From Adineta steineri (taxonomy: Eukaryota > Rotifera > Eurotatoria > Adinetida > Adinetidae), in the NCBI GenBank assembly GCA_905250115.1, contig CAJNOI010000043.1, forward strand, positions 498,322 through 562,321: DNA of 64,000 nucleotides, in the 5' to 3' direction. Under the pieces are notes generated by a model. The model saw nothing but the letters and a program-made list of their open reading frames with translations, was not told the origin of the DNA and searched no databases. The position numbers were made by a program, and so were the translations under genes. Positions 26,069 to 38,450 of the stretch are shown piece by piece (position 1 is the stretch's first letter; each line of letters opens with the position of its first letter).

Positions 26069-26968
26069 TCACGTATTTCTCTTACCTATAACAACTAAAT
26101 TGAATGTGCAAAACTGGACTGAACATGTAACGATTCTCAAATTCGTTTCAATAATCAATGAAAACGGAGATGAACCAAGTTTTGATTGTATGTCAATTTT
26201 GATTTGAGGTGTACATTGCTTAATACAATAAACAGTCTTACATTTATTGTGCGGACACTTGTTGATGAAAATGTCAATAGTAAGTTCATCGCCAGAATTC
26301 GTTCCTGTATCTAACGCACTGCAAGATGGTGCATTACTAAAAAATGTAAATAATATGGAAAGGGTTTTAATTTAAAAAAAAGAATGCTAGAGCAACGAAC
26401 CGTAATTGACGTCTCTTTTTCTTTGTGTTGACATTGGTACTGGCAACAAATGACGCCAATTTAACAGAAAGTATGTCATTTGAATAGCCAAGCTTTTCAT
26501 TTAACTATAGCATAAAGATATTCACATTGTATACTATATCAAAGAAAATATAAACGTACTTGGCGAGCAATTGAATCCATATTAATTATTGATTCCTTGG
26601 AATTACTATTGAAATCAGTAGCAAATGCCATATCAAGAAAACTTGATGCTTAAATATATAAAAATTGGAATAAAATAGTTAGTAAACATAATATTCTCTT
26701 TACCATCATCGTCCTTGTTCATCACCATATCTTTTCCTTTCTCTGGCAAGTATAAAGATATTAAAGAAAGGACTATTGTTGCAGCAATACTGACAAAAAT
26801 CAGTAAAAGCAAACATATAGCCGCTAAGAGTAACCATAACGGAATTCTCCTAAAGAAAGCGAGATATGAAGAATGCGAAATGGAATGATTAATAATCCAA
26901 TATGCATACCTGTTTTCTCCTGCCGTACGGTCAACGTTACCAAGGTAACGTCGAAAATAATTACCCAT
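26069..26968 (-). CDS. type II membrane protein, unknown
   Basis: Five exons (26968-26910, 26849-26704, 26648-26560, 26504-26401, 26336 onward). Reading through the last donor-like GTAAGA gives a stop at 26069 and a protein of about 218 residues. Splicing at 26085 instead could continue to a Thr-rich exon at 24780-24721. The first intron is 60 bp, in frame and without a stop, so an unspliced form is also possible. A basic cytoplasmic N-terminus is followed by one strong hydrophobic segment (LLLAAICLLLLIFVSIAATI, about 27-50), then an ectodomain. The ectodomain has a cluster of cysteines near the C-terminus (CPHNKCKTVYCIKQC, later CSVQFC), which suggests a small disulfide-bonded domain. I do not recognise the family. 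Confidence 0.55.
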
Positions 26969-27189
26969 ACCTAAAACAAATAATATATGTTAGTTATATA
27001 TTTTTAAGTATTCAATATTTATAGCCTTCATGGATATAATAGTGAGAAAAATAATTCCGGTTTATGTTTGAATGATTAAATACATTTTACAAAACGAAGT
27101 GTATCAATTAAATTCACCAAAACAACCGAAAACATTAAGAGAATTTGAGTGTGGGTCTGGATATTGTCTTCATTTATCCTATATCACTA

Positions 27190-28040
27190 ACCGACCCGTA
27201 CACCCTTTTCACTCTTTATTTCGCCTTGTATACCTCACTTTCATTCACACTATTGGTTTATGCCATTTTTCTTTAACCGTATCGCTTTATACCGCTTTCT
27301 ATTCAGACTGTTGCCTTATGCCGCTTTTAATTCACAGTATCGCCTTCTACCTCTTTTCAATCACAATACTGTCTTATGCTGCTTTCTATACACTGTATAG
27401 TCTTATCAAACCTTTCGTTCACCCGGTTGGCTTATGCCGCTTTCCTTTTATAGTATCGCGTTATTATGCCTCTCGTTTAGGGAACTGCAAAACCACTTTT
27501 TTTGGTCTCGATTTTGATAAAAGCTTAAGAATAATTCTGGTGTTGTCTTCATCTATGAAAAAAAATATGAAGTTCACGAGAATTCTCGCTTTTTCGATTG
27601 TAAATTCAATCTATACGGTTTTTCTTGAACTATAAAATAACACATTTGTCAATTCTTAATTAAAAAAACAAAAAACTAGAAAATGTCTGGTCTCATACTT
27701 GGTAAAAACATCGAGGAATTAGCTGACAATTTTAGTCTTGGTCCCGGTCCCGGTCCTGGTCCCGCGGGACCGGAACCGGGACCAATTTGCAGTTCCCTAC
27801 TCTCGTTCACACTGTTGCCTTATTCCCGTTGTCTTTCGTGATATCGCCTTATTCCGCCTTTTATACACAGTATCGCCTTAACCCGCTTTTCTTTGGTAGT
27901 ACCGCTTTATTCTGCTTTTTATACACGACAGCGCCTTAACGCGCTTCTCGTTTACATTGTTGGCTTACGCCGCTTTTCTTTTGCAGAAGCGGCTTATCCC
28001 CTGTTTTACTGACAGTATCGCCTCTTCCCTCTATATTTCA
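27190..28040. repeat. degenerate tandem repeat, period about 29 bp
   Basis: The plus strand repeats variants of GCCTTATGCCGCTTTTATTC followed by ACAGTAT, roughly every 29 bases. The array has diverged strongly and is interrupted by an inserted miniature transposon (27478-27799). It is richer in C than its surroundings. The 187-codon open frame at 27072-27635 is a by-product of this repeat and is not called as a gene. Confidence 0.75.
27478..27799. mobile_element. hAT-type miniature inverted-repeat element
   Basis: A 322-bp non-coding insertion with perfect 14-bp terminal inverted repeats (TAGGGAACTGCAAA and its reverse complement). It is flanked by a perfect 8-bp target duplication CTCTCGTT (27470-27477 and 27800-27807). 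The 8-bp duplication and TAGGGAACTGCA ends, close to the hobo-type CAGAGAACTGCA, point to the hAT superfamily. The interior has a GGTCCC-rich segment at 27741-27784 that is largely self-complementary around GGTCCCGCGGGACC. It has no transposase and would depend on an element elsewhere. Confidence 0.92.
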
Positions 28041-28651
28041 GTTAAAATAATGTAGAAAGTAGGCCCGATAACCTTCTTTTTCGCGTTAGCCGAGCCTCAT
28101 TACATCAGCCGAACCGATTGACCGAACCGTAGATTTACTTGAGCTGTCCTCCTGACCTTCGATATTATTTTTTTTACTAATTCACATAGATGATACTTCT
28201 GTGTTTGATTGTATGTTTGCTTTCGTCTGGTATTTTTTATTAAATTTATTATTAAATGAATGTTTCATCAAATAAAATTATTGGTAACAATTTAATGATT
28301 CAAATAATTTTATTCTATCCATATAATTCTTTTCAGTCGTAATATAAACGGAATGTCTTATGAATTAACTAATTGAAACAAAAATCTTTCTAGTTATTGT
28401 TGGGTTGGATGGACTTGAAGGATTAAAAGCTCGGACTGGGCCAGAGACAACATTCAAAACTGGTCTAGTATGAGAAACTAAATGAACGTCAGTAAAAACT
28501 ACGGTCTTTATAACGCACCAATGAAAAAAGTGGTGATACATAAATACTATATAAAACTTGATCAAAGTTATATAGACATCAAGAACATCATGTTAAATAT
28601 TAAATATAAACTCTCTATAGTTTGCTGGAATGATTATGTAGCCACTCAGAT

Positions 28652-29080
28652 AATGGCTGTCACATTACTACTACTTTTTTTTACAACTCCCTGGTAATTG
28701 ATAATAATTTTATTACTTATTATCATAAATTGCTTTATTTTCTCTTGTTTCAATGGAGCTATACCTATTACTGTTTCTTATTAGCGAGATATGCAGTAAT
28801 TTGTTGTAACTTTATTACAATTACTTTTATTACCAGTAATAAGTAATAAAAAAATATTACTTATTACTTTCTTATTACTTTATTACTATTTGTGATATTA
28901 TGACTTATTATCGATAATTACTAATAGCATTTATTACTTTACTGCCTATTTGGACAAAAACATTTGATTACTTATTACCCTTCTTATTTATTACTTTGCA
29001 AAAATTATTGGTATTACCAGTAATAATGATAACGTTAAAAACTATTACTTATTACCGGTAATGGTAGTGTGACAGCCCTA
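28652..29080. mobile_element. older hAT-like miniature element with TTATTAC-rich core
   Basis: The ends GGCTGTCACATTAC (28655 on) and GTGTGACAGCCC (29067-29078) are inverted copies with few mismatches. The flanks ACTCAGAT (28644-28651) and ACTCAAAT (29081-29088) form an 8-bp duplication with one mismatch. The interior is a degenerate mixture of TTATTAC and GTAATAA units that could fold into long hairpins. It was probably inserted long ago, since ends and duplication have drifted. Confidence 0.7.
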
Positions 29081-30596
29081 ACTCAAATATGATATAAGTT
29101 GTCCCTACTTTTGCGGCAGTATCAACAACTTATTTGTTTATACTACGCGCACAGTTAATAATATTGAATAAAACACTGCTTACCTTTTTTAGTGCGCATA
29201 CGAAGTATAATTTTGAATGTAAAAATATCAGTGATATCCGTTGATTATATACCAACAGCTCCTCCGCATCTCTTTTTTCTATTTTTTTTCTTTTCGTTTT
29301 TACTGTTCTTATCTATACTTTGCATTTCGTAACGGTGTCATGGCTCATCAATCAAGAAATTACTCATTTTTTCGAACTAACCAGTGTCTTACGTCAGTGC
29401 GCAGAAAATATTTGCGCGTTAGAATGGCGCATAAAAATACATATTAAAGCATTAATGTTTCGCAATCACAAATGAGTGCATAACGCGTGGGTTAAAATAA
29501 ACGGTATATTTTGTATTTCGTGAACATCTCGCTTAATTTTGACCGCATAGAGCTGAGGTTAGAGTTAAAAGGTACCCCGCTGAATTCTGTACAAAACAAA
29601 ACTATTTAATATATTCAAAAGAGGCAAATTTCTAAACTAAAAAATCATTTTCTAGTTTTTTTATTAAATAATGACAACAAAAATAAAGTAATATAAACAT
29701 TTTATAGCCATTAAAAATCTCTATCGAACGATCGTAGTTTGAAAGTTTTATGTTATTTCTTATAACTCTTTCAAATAATTTTTTTTATATCTCTTCGTTT
29801 TTTAATTTAGCTGTGTCAACGATTATTTATTAAGAAGACCGGTCGATAGATATACAAAGTTTTGATTTATATGAAGAAACTTTGAAAAACACTATTCAAA
29901 ACCAAGACCTTTAATCGAAATACAGAAAATTTTGTTTGTTTTCTGTTTCTAGAAAAAATTCATACATAATGTCTCTTTTAGATGCTTAAATTTCCATCGA
30001 AGAGGATTAGCGTCACTTTTTCCATCATATTCCATAATGATATCCTATAAAAAGACCATCTAAGAGTCAGAGAATTCAAAACAGTTAAAATAGACATGGT
30101 TCACAATGTTTTTGTGGGGAAAAGAAGCTTGGGACAGGAAGGGGCGCATACGGCGTGCACTTTACTCATATTTAATTTTTCAAAATCTTATATTTTATTT
30201 AATGCATGTGTGAGAACTAAATGTTTATGAAGCGAAATTAAAATTATCTTTTTGATTTTATCCATGTATGCTTTAATATTGATTAATTTATTCAAACTAG
30301 AATTAAAATCAAAATTAATTATTTATTTTGTTAGATGCGTTTCCTCTTATGAAGAGACAATCCAAGTAAATACTCAGATTTCTAGAAAGTGTTGAGATTG
30401 CTAAATAAAATCCGAGTTTCTTAAAATACCTATATCAATTCACGTTCAATTTTCTAGTTAGAAAATCGATTTTGTCAATTCTATTCTTTTGAATATTGTA
30501 CCGTTAAGAAAATAGAACTTTATCTATCAATAAATTATAGGCACTCTTAGAATATTCTTTCTTATTGTCTATAAACTATTTTCTAATTTACAGTGT
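29081..30596. other. non-coding, gene-free
   Basis: About 1.5 kb of AT-rich sequence with no conserved frame on either strand. A short less AT-rich stretch lies near 30115-30165. Small open frames such as 29241-29447 show no domain. Confidence 0.4.
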
Positions 30597-31810
30597 AACA
30601 ATTTATTTCACGAATCGATATGATTTTTAGATCAAATTCTCATATTAGAAAATATATTTTATTTTCTTCGTTGTTAACATTTTTTTCAAGGTTGTTTTGG
30701 ATGTACTTTTTGATCACTTTTTATTTTTGTAATATAAGTACATTTTTTTTGACGATTGACAGTAATTATCTTCGTGTATAATTTTTTTTTTCATACGCAA
30801 TATAATCGATGAGTGATCGCATATTTCACTGAGCATTACGCAAGAATGGTGAAATCTTCGCAATAACATTTTTTTCTCATCAAAGGTGCATGAACGAAGA
30901 AAAAAAGCGGAGAAATATTATAAACAATTTATTTCTCGAATTGATAATGTTTTGTAGATAAAATTCTCTTATTAAAAAATATATTTTATTTTCTTAGTTG
31001 TTATTATTTTTCTCAATGTTGTTTTGGATGTACGTTTTTGATCACCGTTTACCTTTTTTGATAAACGGACATTCTTTTTTTTTTGATTGACAGTATTTAT
31101 CTTCGTGTATAATTTCTTTTTCTTCATACACAAAATAATTGATGACTGATCACATATTTTACTGACAGATTAACAACAATGATGAAATCTTATTATTGAC
31201 AATTTATTTCTCGAATCGATATGATTTTTAGATAAAATTCTCATACTAGAACATTTTAATTTGATTTTCTGCGTTGTTATTATTTTGTTTAAGGACATTT
31301 TGGATACAGTTCGATAATTAGCGTTTTTTTTAATTGAAGCACATGCTTTTGTACGATAGGTAGTGATGGCCTTCGTGCATACTTTTTCTTTCTTCATACG
31401 AAAAATAATCGATGACGTTACCATATATTTCAGTAAGAGATATACAACAACGTATATTTTTTTTCATCAAAGTTTCATAAAGAAAAAAGAAAAATTGATG
31501 AATATTATTGACAATTTATTTCTCAAACTATTATCGTTTCTAGATAAAACTCTCATATTAGAACATTTTAATTCTATTTTGTGCGTTGTTATTATTTTGT
31601 TTGAGGACATTTTGGATACAGTTCGATAATTAGCGTTTTTTTTAATCGAAGCACATGCTTTTGTACGATAGGCAGTGATGGCCTTCGTGCATATTTTTCT
31701 TTTTTTCTACATACACAAAATATTTCATGACTGATCGAATATTTCATTGAGAAATATGCAACAACAATGAAATCTTCGCAACAACGTATTATTTTTTGTA
31801 ATCTAACAGG
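30597..31810. repeat. tandem array of four diverged units of about 300 bp
   Basis: The block beginning AACAATTTATTTC recurs at about 30597, 30923, 31198 and 31510. Each time it is followed by the same order of landmarks: a TTTTAGATxAAATTCTCAT-like segment, TGTTTTGGATGTAC or its variant, TTATCTTCGTGTATA, then CATACACAAAATAATTGATG. Unit lengths are about 326, 277, 312 and 300 bp. Units 3 and 4 are closest to each other. Several short open frames here are products of the repeat, not genes. Confidence 0.82.
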
Positions 31811-32640
31811 CATAAATAAGAGAAAAAATTCGAGAAAGATTGATGTGAGTGGAAATATTTCGATGATATTTATTACTGGTACGAGGCCAATAGAAGCAAT
31901 TGTAAATTTTGTTTTCGTTTCTTGTTGATTTTATACGACGATGTGCTTATGCGTCGGTCAATATAAAAATTAGTAAAGTTTTATATTTAAATTTGTTGTT
32001 GGGGTTATAATGCTACATATATATAAATGAAATTTTATATATTTGTAAAATGGTGCTGAGTAAATTACTTTTTTTGGAAACAAGAAACAAGCAAATGTAA
32101 ACTATAAAAGCAAGACATACTCATGAAAAAATATTTATTGCAATGAAATTTTTGTACCAACTCCAAAGATGATTTAAATAACAAGTAATGCTCATTTTTG
32201 AATTCGACCAGACTTTTTTTAAAGAGACAATATTAGTTTGCTTAGTAAACTGTACGGTCAGATCGTATAATTATCTTCAAATGTGACCAGTACGTATAAT
32301 AATCACAATAGATCACTACAAAAATTCCGTATAGTCTTATATAATCCCCGGAGGAGTTTTTGAAGCAAATATATTTGGTGGCAAAAAATTCCCGATTCAG
32401 AATAAGGATGCTCAGCTGCTCGTTTAGGCGTTGAGATCTTAAGGGAGCACTATTTACAACAGTCGGAAAAGAATCCGAACTTCAATCGGAAAAAGGCGAA
32501 ACAGAAGGAACATAAGTCATATGTTTCACAGAGAATTTGAACCCGCGTGCTGTAATATACGCTCTTTTTCGCTCATTTATACGCGAGTTATAGTTCATTT
32601 TCATCACGAAATCTGTCAGTTCCATTATCGAGAGGTTTAG
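31811..32640. other. non-coding, gene-free
   Basis: About 830 bp without a conserved frame. The stretch 32480-32640 is less AT-rich and may be an eroded start of the satellite copies that follow. Confidence 0.35.
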
Positions 32641-32644
32641 CTCA

Positions 32645-33090
32645 CATAAAGCCACGGATGAGGTGGAGCTATCTGGATAGATATATTCGTTTGCATATTT
32701 TATTGAAATCGCTTTTGTACAAACGCATTACTTTCCAAACACGACAAGATTCCTATTTAAAAACGTTTCGCAGTGGTATTTTTGGGCTGCCTGGATATTT
32801 CCGCTGCAGCTTTCGCTCACGTATAGCTATCGATGGGCCCGAAAAATTCCAGTAAATATATCCGGCCTCATTTTTTTCCCAGTTATTTTTTGTGCAAAAA
32901 CATCGATTTTTATACACAACAAGAGTATCCTTCAACCGAGTTCCGCGAGGACTTCGAAAACGGCTAGATATTTTCGCAAATGCTTCGACTTAGGTAGAAC
33001 AACCGATGGACCCTGGTTATCCCCGATGATATTTTCGAGTTGATATTGTTGTTAGACCACTTTTTCATAAAAACATAAATTGCTGTACCA
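32645..33090. repeat. outlying copies of the 174-bp satellite
   Basis: Two to three degenerate copies carry the landmarks of the main array at 38450-41110: GCTATCGATGGGCCCGAAA, CACAACAAGAGTATCCTTCA, AGTTCCGCGAGGACTTCGAA and ATAAAAACATAAAT. They lie more than 5 kb from the main array and are more diverged. Confidence 0.75.
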
Positions 33091-33099
33091 TTTTGTAAA

Positions 33100-34271
33100 G
33101 ATATTCAAACAACAAAACTTAATTCCGAAAAATTCCATCTATTTTATCCTGAGACATAATCAAAATTGTTCGGAAGATTTTTCGAGGCAGCACATTGAAT
33201 TCGTGATATTAAAAAGTTTGACCCATAAAGTTTTTAACCTCGTCACAATAAAAAAAGCAATCTATATAGAAGATCCTCGGCTAGTTTTGACTTTATAGCC
33301 TAGTTTTAGCCCAAAGCATAAATTCAAATGTTGGAGGAAATATGAAATTTGAGATTATTGACGAGATGTACAAAATTAATGCATTAAAAACTGCGGGCTG
33401 CATAGCCGAAGTGATAGTGCTCACTGATGTTTTGATTATAGATTATGAATACAAAATAAAACTTGTCTATCTATTATGAAATTTGTTCCACGGCTGTTAG
33501 ATATTACTTTTTATCCAATTCTAAAGTCTTTCTTATGTTATGATTTGATCAATTCCTCTAATAGCTATTGTTGTTCAAGGTTTTATTTTATATGAAGCGC
33601 TTGTATATTCTTCACTCGTTCTTCTTTTTTCTACATGATATTGAAATGTGTGTATATACACAAAATCACATTATAGATTTGGTTGAGTGCACATACATTT
33701 AGTTATGCACATAGGATTGTAACTGTAAAATAAAAAATACATTAAGCGAACGTGAAGCACGTGGTCGCCGTTGCAACGAACGCTAAATTATAAATACAAG
33801 ATTGTATCAAATAGCTGATGATAGTAGTTTCGCTTGGCTTCATTATTTTTTAATTTTATTGTGATCTAAAATAAAATTTATATAACGTAACAACAGAAGC
33901 TAACAGATTGATCTATCTGCTTATGATATTCTCTCTCATATTAATATTAACGTTGTAATTGTTGATAGTACACAAAGATTTTAATTTCTAATAGAATGAT
34001 ATTACACTACCTACTAATAAATTTCGTAAACGTTGTATTATTCTATTAACAAGAATAATATAATATTTCTGTTTAGTATCTACGTCGCACTGAAGAAAAA
34101 ATATTCTGTTTCTTGTAGTCTATGCATAGTGTTTCAAAACTCGAAAGATACATCTGTACATGCCGTCAGTAAAGAAAAACATGTTCGCTCTATTTGTTTA
34201 ATATTAAAATATTTTACAAAAATATAGTTTTATTTAAGATACAAATTCAACGTTTATAACAAACAATAACT
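33100..34271. other. non-coding, gene-free
   Basis: About 1.2 kb of AT-rich sequence. Open frames at 33080-33298 and 34033-34227 have no recognisable domain. A G/C-richer island with GAACGTGAAGCACGTGG lies near 33748. Confidence 0.35.
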
Positions 34272-35453
34272 TCAGAAGCAAATGAATCTAAATTAAAAGA
34301 ATGGTTTTTGTCAATTTCACCTGAAAATAATATATCAAACGTGTAAATAATAAAATTGTTTTTTCATTCTAAAAAATTCCTCTCATTTATTTCTAGTTAA
34401 CTCTTGACGACATGTCAAAGATTGTTTCATCAAAAATTTCGTAGTTTGAAAATTATAAAAAACAATTCGATTTCATCAATGAAAATTTAAATGCTGCACA
34501 TATTTTCTGAAAGTAATTATTTATCTGATTGTATTCATTATCTTATTAATTATAATAAGCAAATTGAAATTGCTCATAACGATATTAATAATAAATATCA
34601 AGTATTATAACTTCAAGTAAATATGTTAACTGGTATTATAAAACAACATAGTATACAAAAGTAGCAAATCATAAATTAAACTTGAAACATTCAAAACTGA
34701 AAATCAAATGTTAACAAATATAAAATACTATCTGTATTAGATTAACCCTATCTTTCTCATAGCTAAAATTTAAAATCAATCAATATTATCTTAAATCTTT
34801 TTAGTTTACTTATGAAAGAAAAATCTATTTCGTCTTTTTCTTGAAAACCTTATATTTTATTATTTTCTAATAGGAATTACAAATAAAACGTGAAACTATA
34901 AAACGTTATAAACAAGAATTGCAATCAATGAAATATTTATTCAAAATAACATTTAAAGAAAAACAAATACAATATGATCAATTACAACATGGAAGACAAT
35001 GTCAAGTAATTTTTACTAGTTTTTAATATTTAAAGTTTTGATTTCTTCTCTGAAGTATTTCAAACTGAAAATAATGCATTTACATAATTAGTTATTCGTG
35101 ATCGACATAAAAAGTCAACAAATCAATTAAATTCCAATATATTACAAGATTCATCGAAAAAATAATATACAGTAAGATCAAAATTTATAATTATTTTCTT
35201 ATATGAAATTAATATTTTTAGGAAGACGAAATGATTGATAATGAAATCTATCAATTATCAAATGGGTATATTTAACAAAATTACAATCGATTTATTCAAA
35301 TAAATAAACAAGAAGTAAATTTTAATTTTATTATTTTGCAAATAAAAATAAATTTAGTTTTTATAGGTAAATGATATGAAAAGTTTATTAATATTTGGTC
35401 GTAAAGTTATTGTTAAACATGATGATGTTGTTCCAGAAAGAAGTAAATCATAA
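34272..35453 (+). pseudogene. decayed coiled-coil protein gene
   Basis: Several exon-like pieces with intron-like gaps between them still read as protein in one direction: SEANESKLKEWFLSISPE; then LTLDDMSKIVSSK followed by a TAG; then after a frame shift YLSDCIHYLINYNKQIEIAH and an internal TAA. Next come RETIKRYKQELQSMKYLF, VIRDRHKKSTNQLNSN with another TAA, EDEMIDNEIYQLSNG, and finally VNDMKSLLIFGRKVIVKHDD. The pieces are Gln/Lys/Glu-rich and helical. Multiple stops and at least one frame shift show that it is no longer functional. The parent family is not identifiable by eye, though it resembles a coiled-coil cytoskeletal or vesicle protein. Confidence 0.6.
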
Positions 35454-38084
35454 TATTCAAGAAACGAACGAGCTGCTGATATAGACACCGAGCAGCATTA
35501 GATCCTAGATAATGAGTTGTTGTTTCTTTCTACAGTTATTAATTGCATTTTGGTATTATTAGCACATTTTCATAATTTGGTTTTTTTTGTAATCAAAACT
35601 TGTCAATAGACTATCACATACCTTTATTTAAAGATCTAAAATAATAAAGTAAATATATGTTTGTTGTGATCAACATTAGAAAAATATTTATTTCATATTG
35701 AGATATATATAACAAAATAAAAAGTATATAATCTAAGATTGAATCTATTTTAAGTAATTATATAAACATAAAATTGAAATCAACTGAAAAATGAATTTTT
35801 TAATTATATTTTGTATTTATCTTTGATTTGTATATATCTTCGAGCATTATAAAAGTGCTTTTTTTATCTTAATAAAGAATTTTACTTTCTCTTCTAACAT
35901 TTATTTTCTCTTGGATATATTTAAATCAATTGTGCATGATTTAATTGATTTATTACACTCGTCTCAATTCTTATACATTGAAATTTGTTTATTTTATTCG
36001 AATAGAAACTAATAAGTTGTTTTTCAATCATTTGTGATGAATCTGATGCAATCAAGTGATTGCGAAGCAAGATCATTTTCTTCCGAGAGATAATGCAAAT
36101 ATCGAACGTATCAATACGAAAAAATAAATCTGAAAATGGAATTTTTCTAAAATATCAAACAAAAACAAAAATAAAATGATTTACATGATGAACATCGACA
36201 AATATTAGTCTTTTTGATAAACTAAATTGTGTAATTTTATTTTTATTTATATTTTCAATAGCATTTCATAACAAATTCATTTTGTGATTATAATTTACTT
36301 GAAGGTGCGGGTGAGTGGGTGTAAATGCAGGTAAGGGTATGTAGATATTCTTCAAAAAAAAGACTAATATAGTTATTAATTTATTAAAAATTTCAAATGA
36401 TTATATTATAGATAAAACTTCTATTTATTATTATTATTATGTCTCTATGATGATTTATCGTCAGTGAGTTTAGCCAGTGCACAGATAATCAATGAATATT
36501 ATGTAACTGTCTTTCCTGATAACAAATACCAATTATTTGTAATAAGTTTTGCTTTTTAACTTAAACCAGAAATCATGAACATTGTCGTAAACTATTCTAT
36601 TAAATGAAATTATTAACGAATATTTGATATATCTAAAATAAATATTATGATATGGATACAAAGAATTATCATTTGCTGAGTTTGTTAGAATTTTCAGTAT
36701 CTCTGTCGCTGATATTTAACTGTTATAAAGCATCAAAAAAAATAATATTGTCTTATAGGTATAGAGTAGCAATATTCTATGGTTGAAACATAGTCGATGG
36801 CGATAATTGCGCATAATCTATAATCAAATCGATATGGTTTCAATTCTATAACAATACGAAATAAACTTTGTATACATAAAATTCCTAGTCTAGATGACTT
36901 ACAACAGTTTCGGATAAAGGAATCAATATGTGAAAATATTTATGTATGTGTAGAAGAAGTAAAAAATTAGATATAGGAATATTCGGCTTATATCTTTTTT
37001 TTATAACAGATACTATATTAAAGAAAGAAACACAATAATATACTGATCTATACCCACTTAAAGTTTCATTTGAAAATATAGACTACGAAATATTGCATCT
37101 TACTAATGTAAACCACATTGATCATAGACTTTATTTTTTCTTCGAAAAACGTTTAATTATATTTTCTAGGAAAATATATTCGTAAAAAAAGTACAATTTG
37201 ATTACGAATTCGAATTTTCTACTAGCGATTACTCTCATTTAAGTTTTGTTTACAAAATAGCATTGATAATTAATTTCTTATTTCCACTTTTATTTAGTGA
37301 AGTTTTTCACAGCATCATCTCATTGTTTTCACATTTTTATTGTATTGATCAGTTAAGTAAGGACACATAAACGAGTAAATGTTACCAATGCTCAACTCTT
37401 CTCTATGGAAATATAAACAGTTTATTTTTCGAACTATCATTTGTCTGTAAAGAAATAGATCAATCATAGAATTTATTTATAACCAACAACAATGAGATAT
37501 AGAAAATAAACATGATTAACAAATTCATTGAAGTTTACTATGTGTGTATTATTCTTGTATCGAATATTTAAGCATTCACTCGCATATTTCATAAAATATG
37601 TGAACGATTATATTACGTGTGAACTACAATACATCTGAATGTTGTTAATATTTTCCGTAATATCTCTAGTTCTTCCATTGTTGAGTCATTTACTTATACA
37701 TCAAAAGATTAACTTCATACCTATATTTAAATACGATCTCAAACTTATGATTACATTTGAACACTAGTGCTTATTACATATGAAACACAATCAATATAGT
37801 GTTAGACATGTGTATTATACAATTTTTACATGAATTGAATCTATACTTGAACACATAAGCTGATAGTATAGTTTTCGGAAAGTTTTATTTTTTCAAAAGA
37901 AATTTCAAAGACAAAAGATTGAGACATCTTTATGTATTAGAAAATGTGCCCATTTTACATAAACAGGCTCATTAAATAAATTATTTCTGTTCTTAAAATA
38001 AAGTTGATGAACATTACTGTCGTGAAACTCATTTCTTTAACAAAGAAAAAACTGTTTTAAAAACTGCAAAATGTGCTCAGTCTA
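35454..38084. other. non-coding, AT-rich, gene-free
   Basis: About 2.6 kb. The only feature that stands out is a G-rich tract at about 36304-36340 with GGGTGAGTGGGTGTA and GGTAAGGGTATG, similar in style to the CCCACA-type tracts further right. Confidence 0.4.
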
Positions 38085-38450
38085 TATCTCAACTCACATC
38101 CACACGCTAAAACACAGCTTTCATTCAGTCAACACCCACATGTTAAAACACAGCCTTCACTCGGTCTACACCCACACCAATACCAATATCCTTGCTGGAC
38201 ATGGTGAGCTTGACTCAGTAGCTGCTAACTGCGTCGCCACTCAAGTTATTGCTGGAAATATTGAGCTTGACACAGTTATTTCCAACTATGCCACCACCCA
38301 AATTATTGCAGGATGATTTGTGCTTCACCTAAATGCTTCAAACTGCACCCACATCCACACTCACTCAATTTTAATAACAGGACACCTCATGGTTGAGTTT
38401 GACCCACCTGTTCCGAACTATGCTTCCATACCCACACCCACACCCTCAAG
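38085..38450. repeat. short tandem repeats with CCCACA-rich segments
   Basis: Two nested families are visible. One is a roughly 45-bp unit (CACCCACATGTTAAAACACA and relatives, at 38100-38165). The other is a roughly 57-bp unit (ATTGCTGGAAATATTGAGCT, then TGACACAG, at 38190-38310). A single copy of the second unit also occurs at 42710-42775. The region ends in CACACCCACACCC-type sequence that abuts the satellite array. Short open frames here come from the repeats. Confidence 0.7.

Noticed and set aside
27072-27635. 187-codon open frame
   Set aside because: It follows the degenerate 29-bp repeat and runs into the inserted miniature element; composition and repetition explain it.
31170-31813. 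Open frames on both strands of 73-88 codons
   Set aside because: They are in the four-unit tandem repeat and change frame between units, so they are not under coding constraint.
32515-32560. GGGTTCAAATTC on the minus strand resembling a tRNA T-loop
   Set aside because: The flanking bases do not form a T-stem and no cloverleaf can be drawn.
33820-33850. CTGATGA resembling a hammerhead ribozyme core
   Set aside because: No GAAA core segment or pairing stems follow at a suitable distance.
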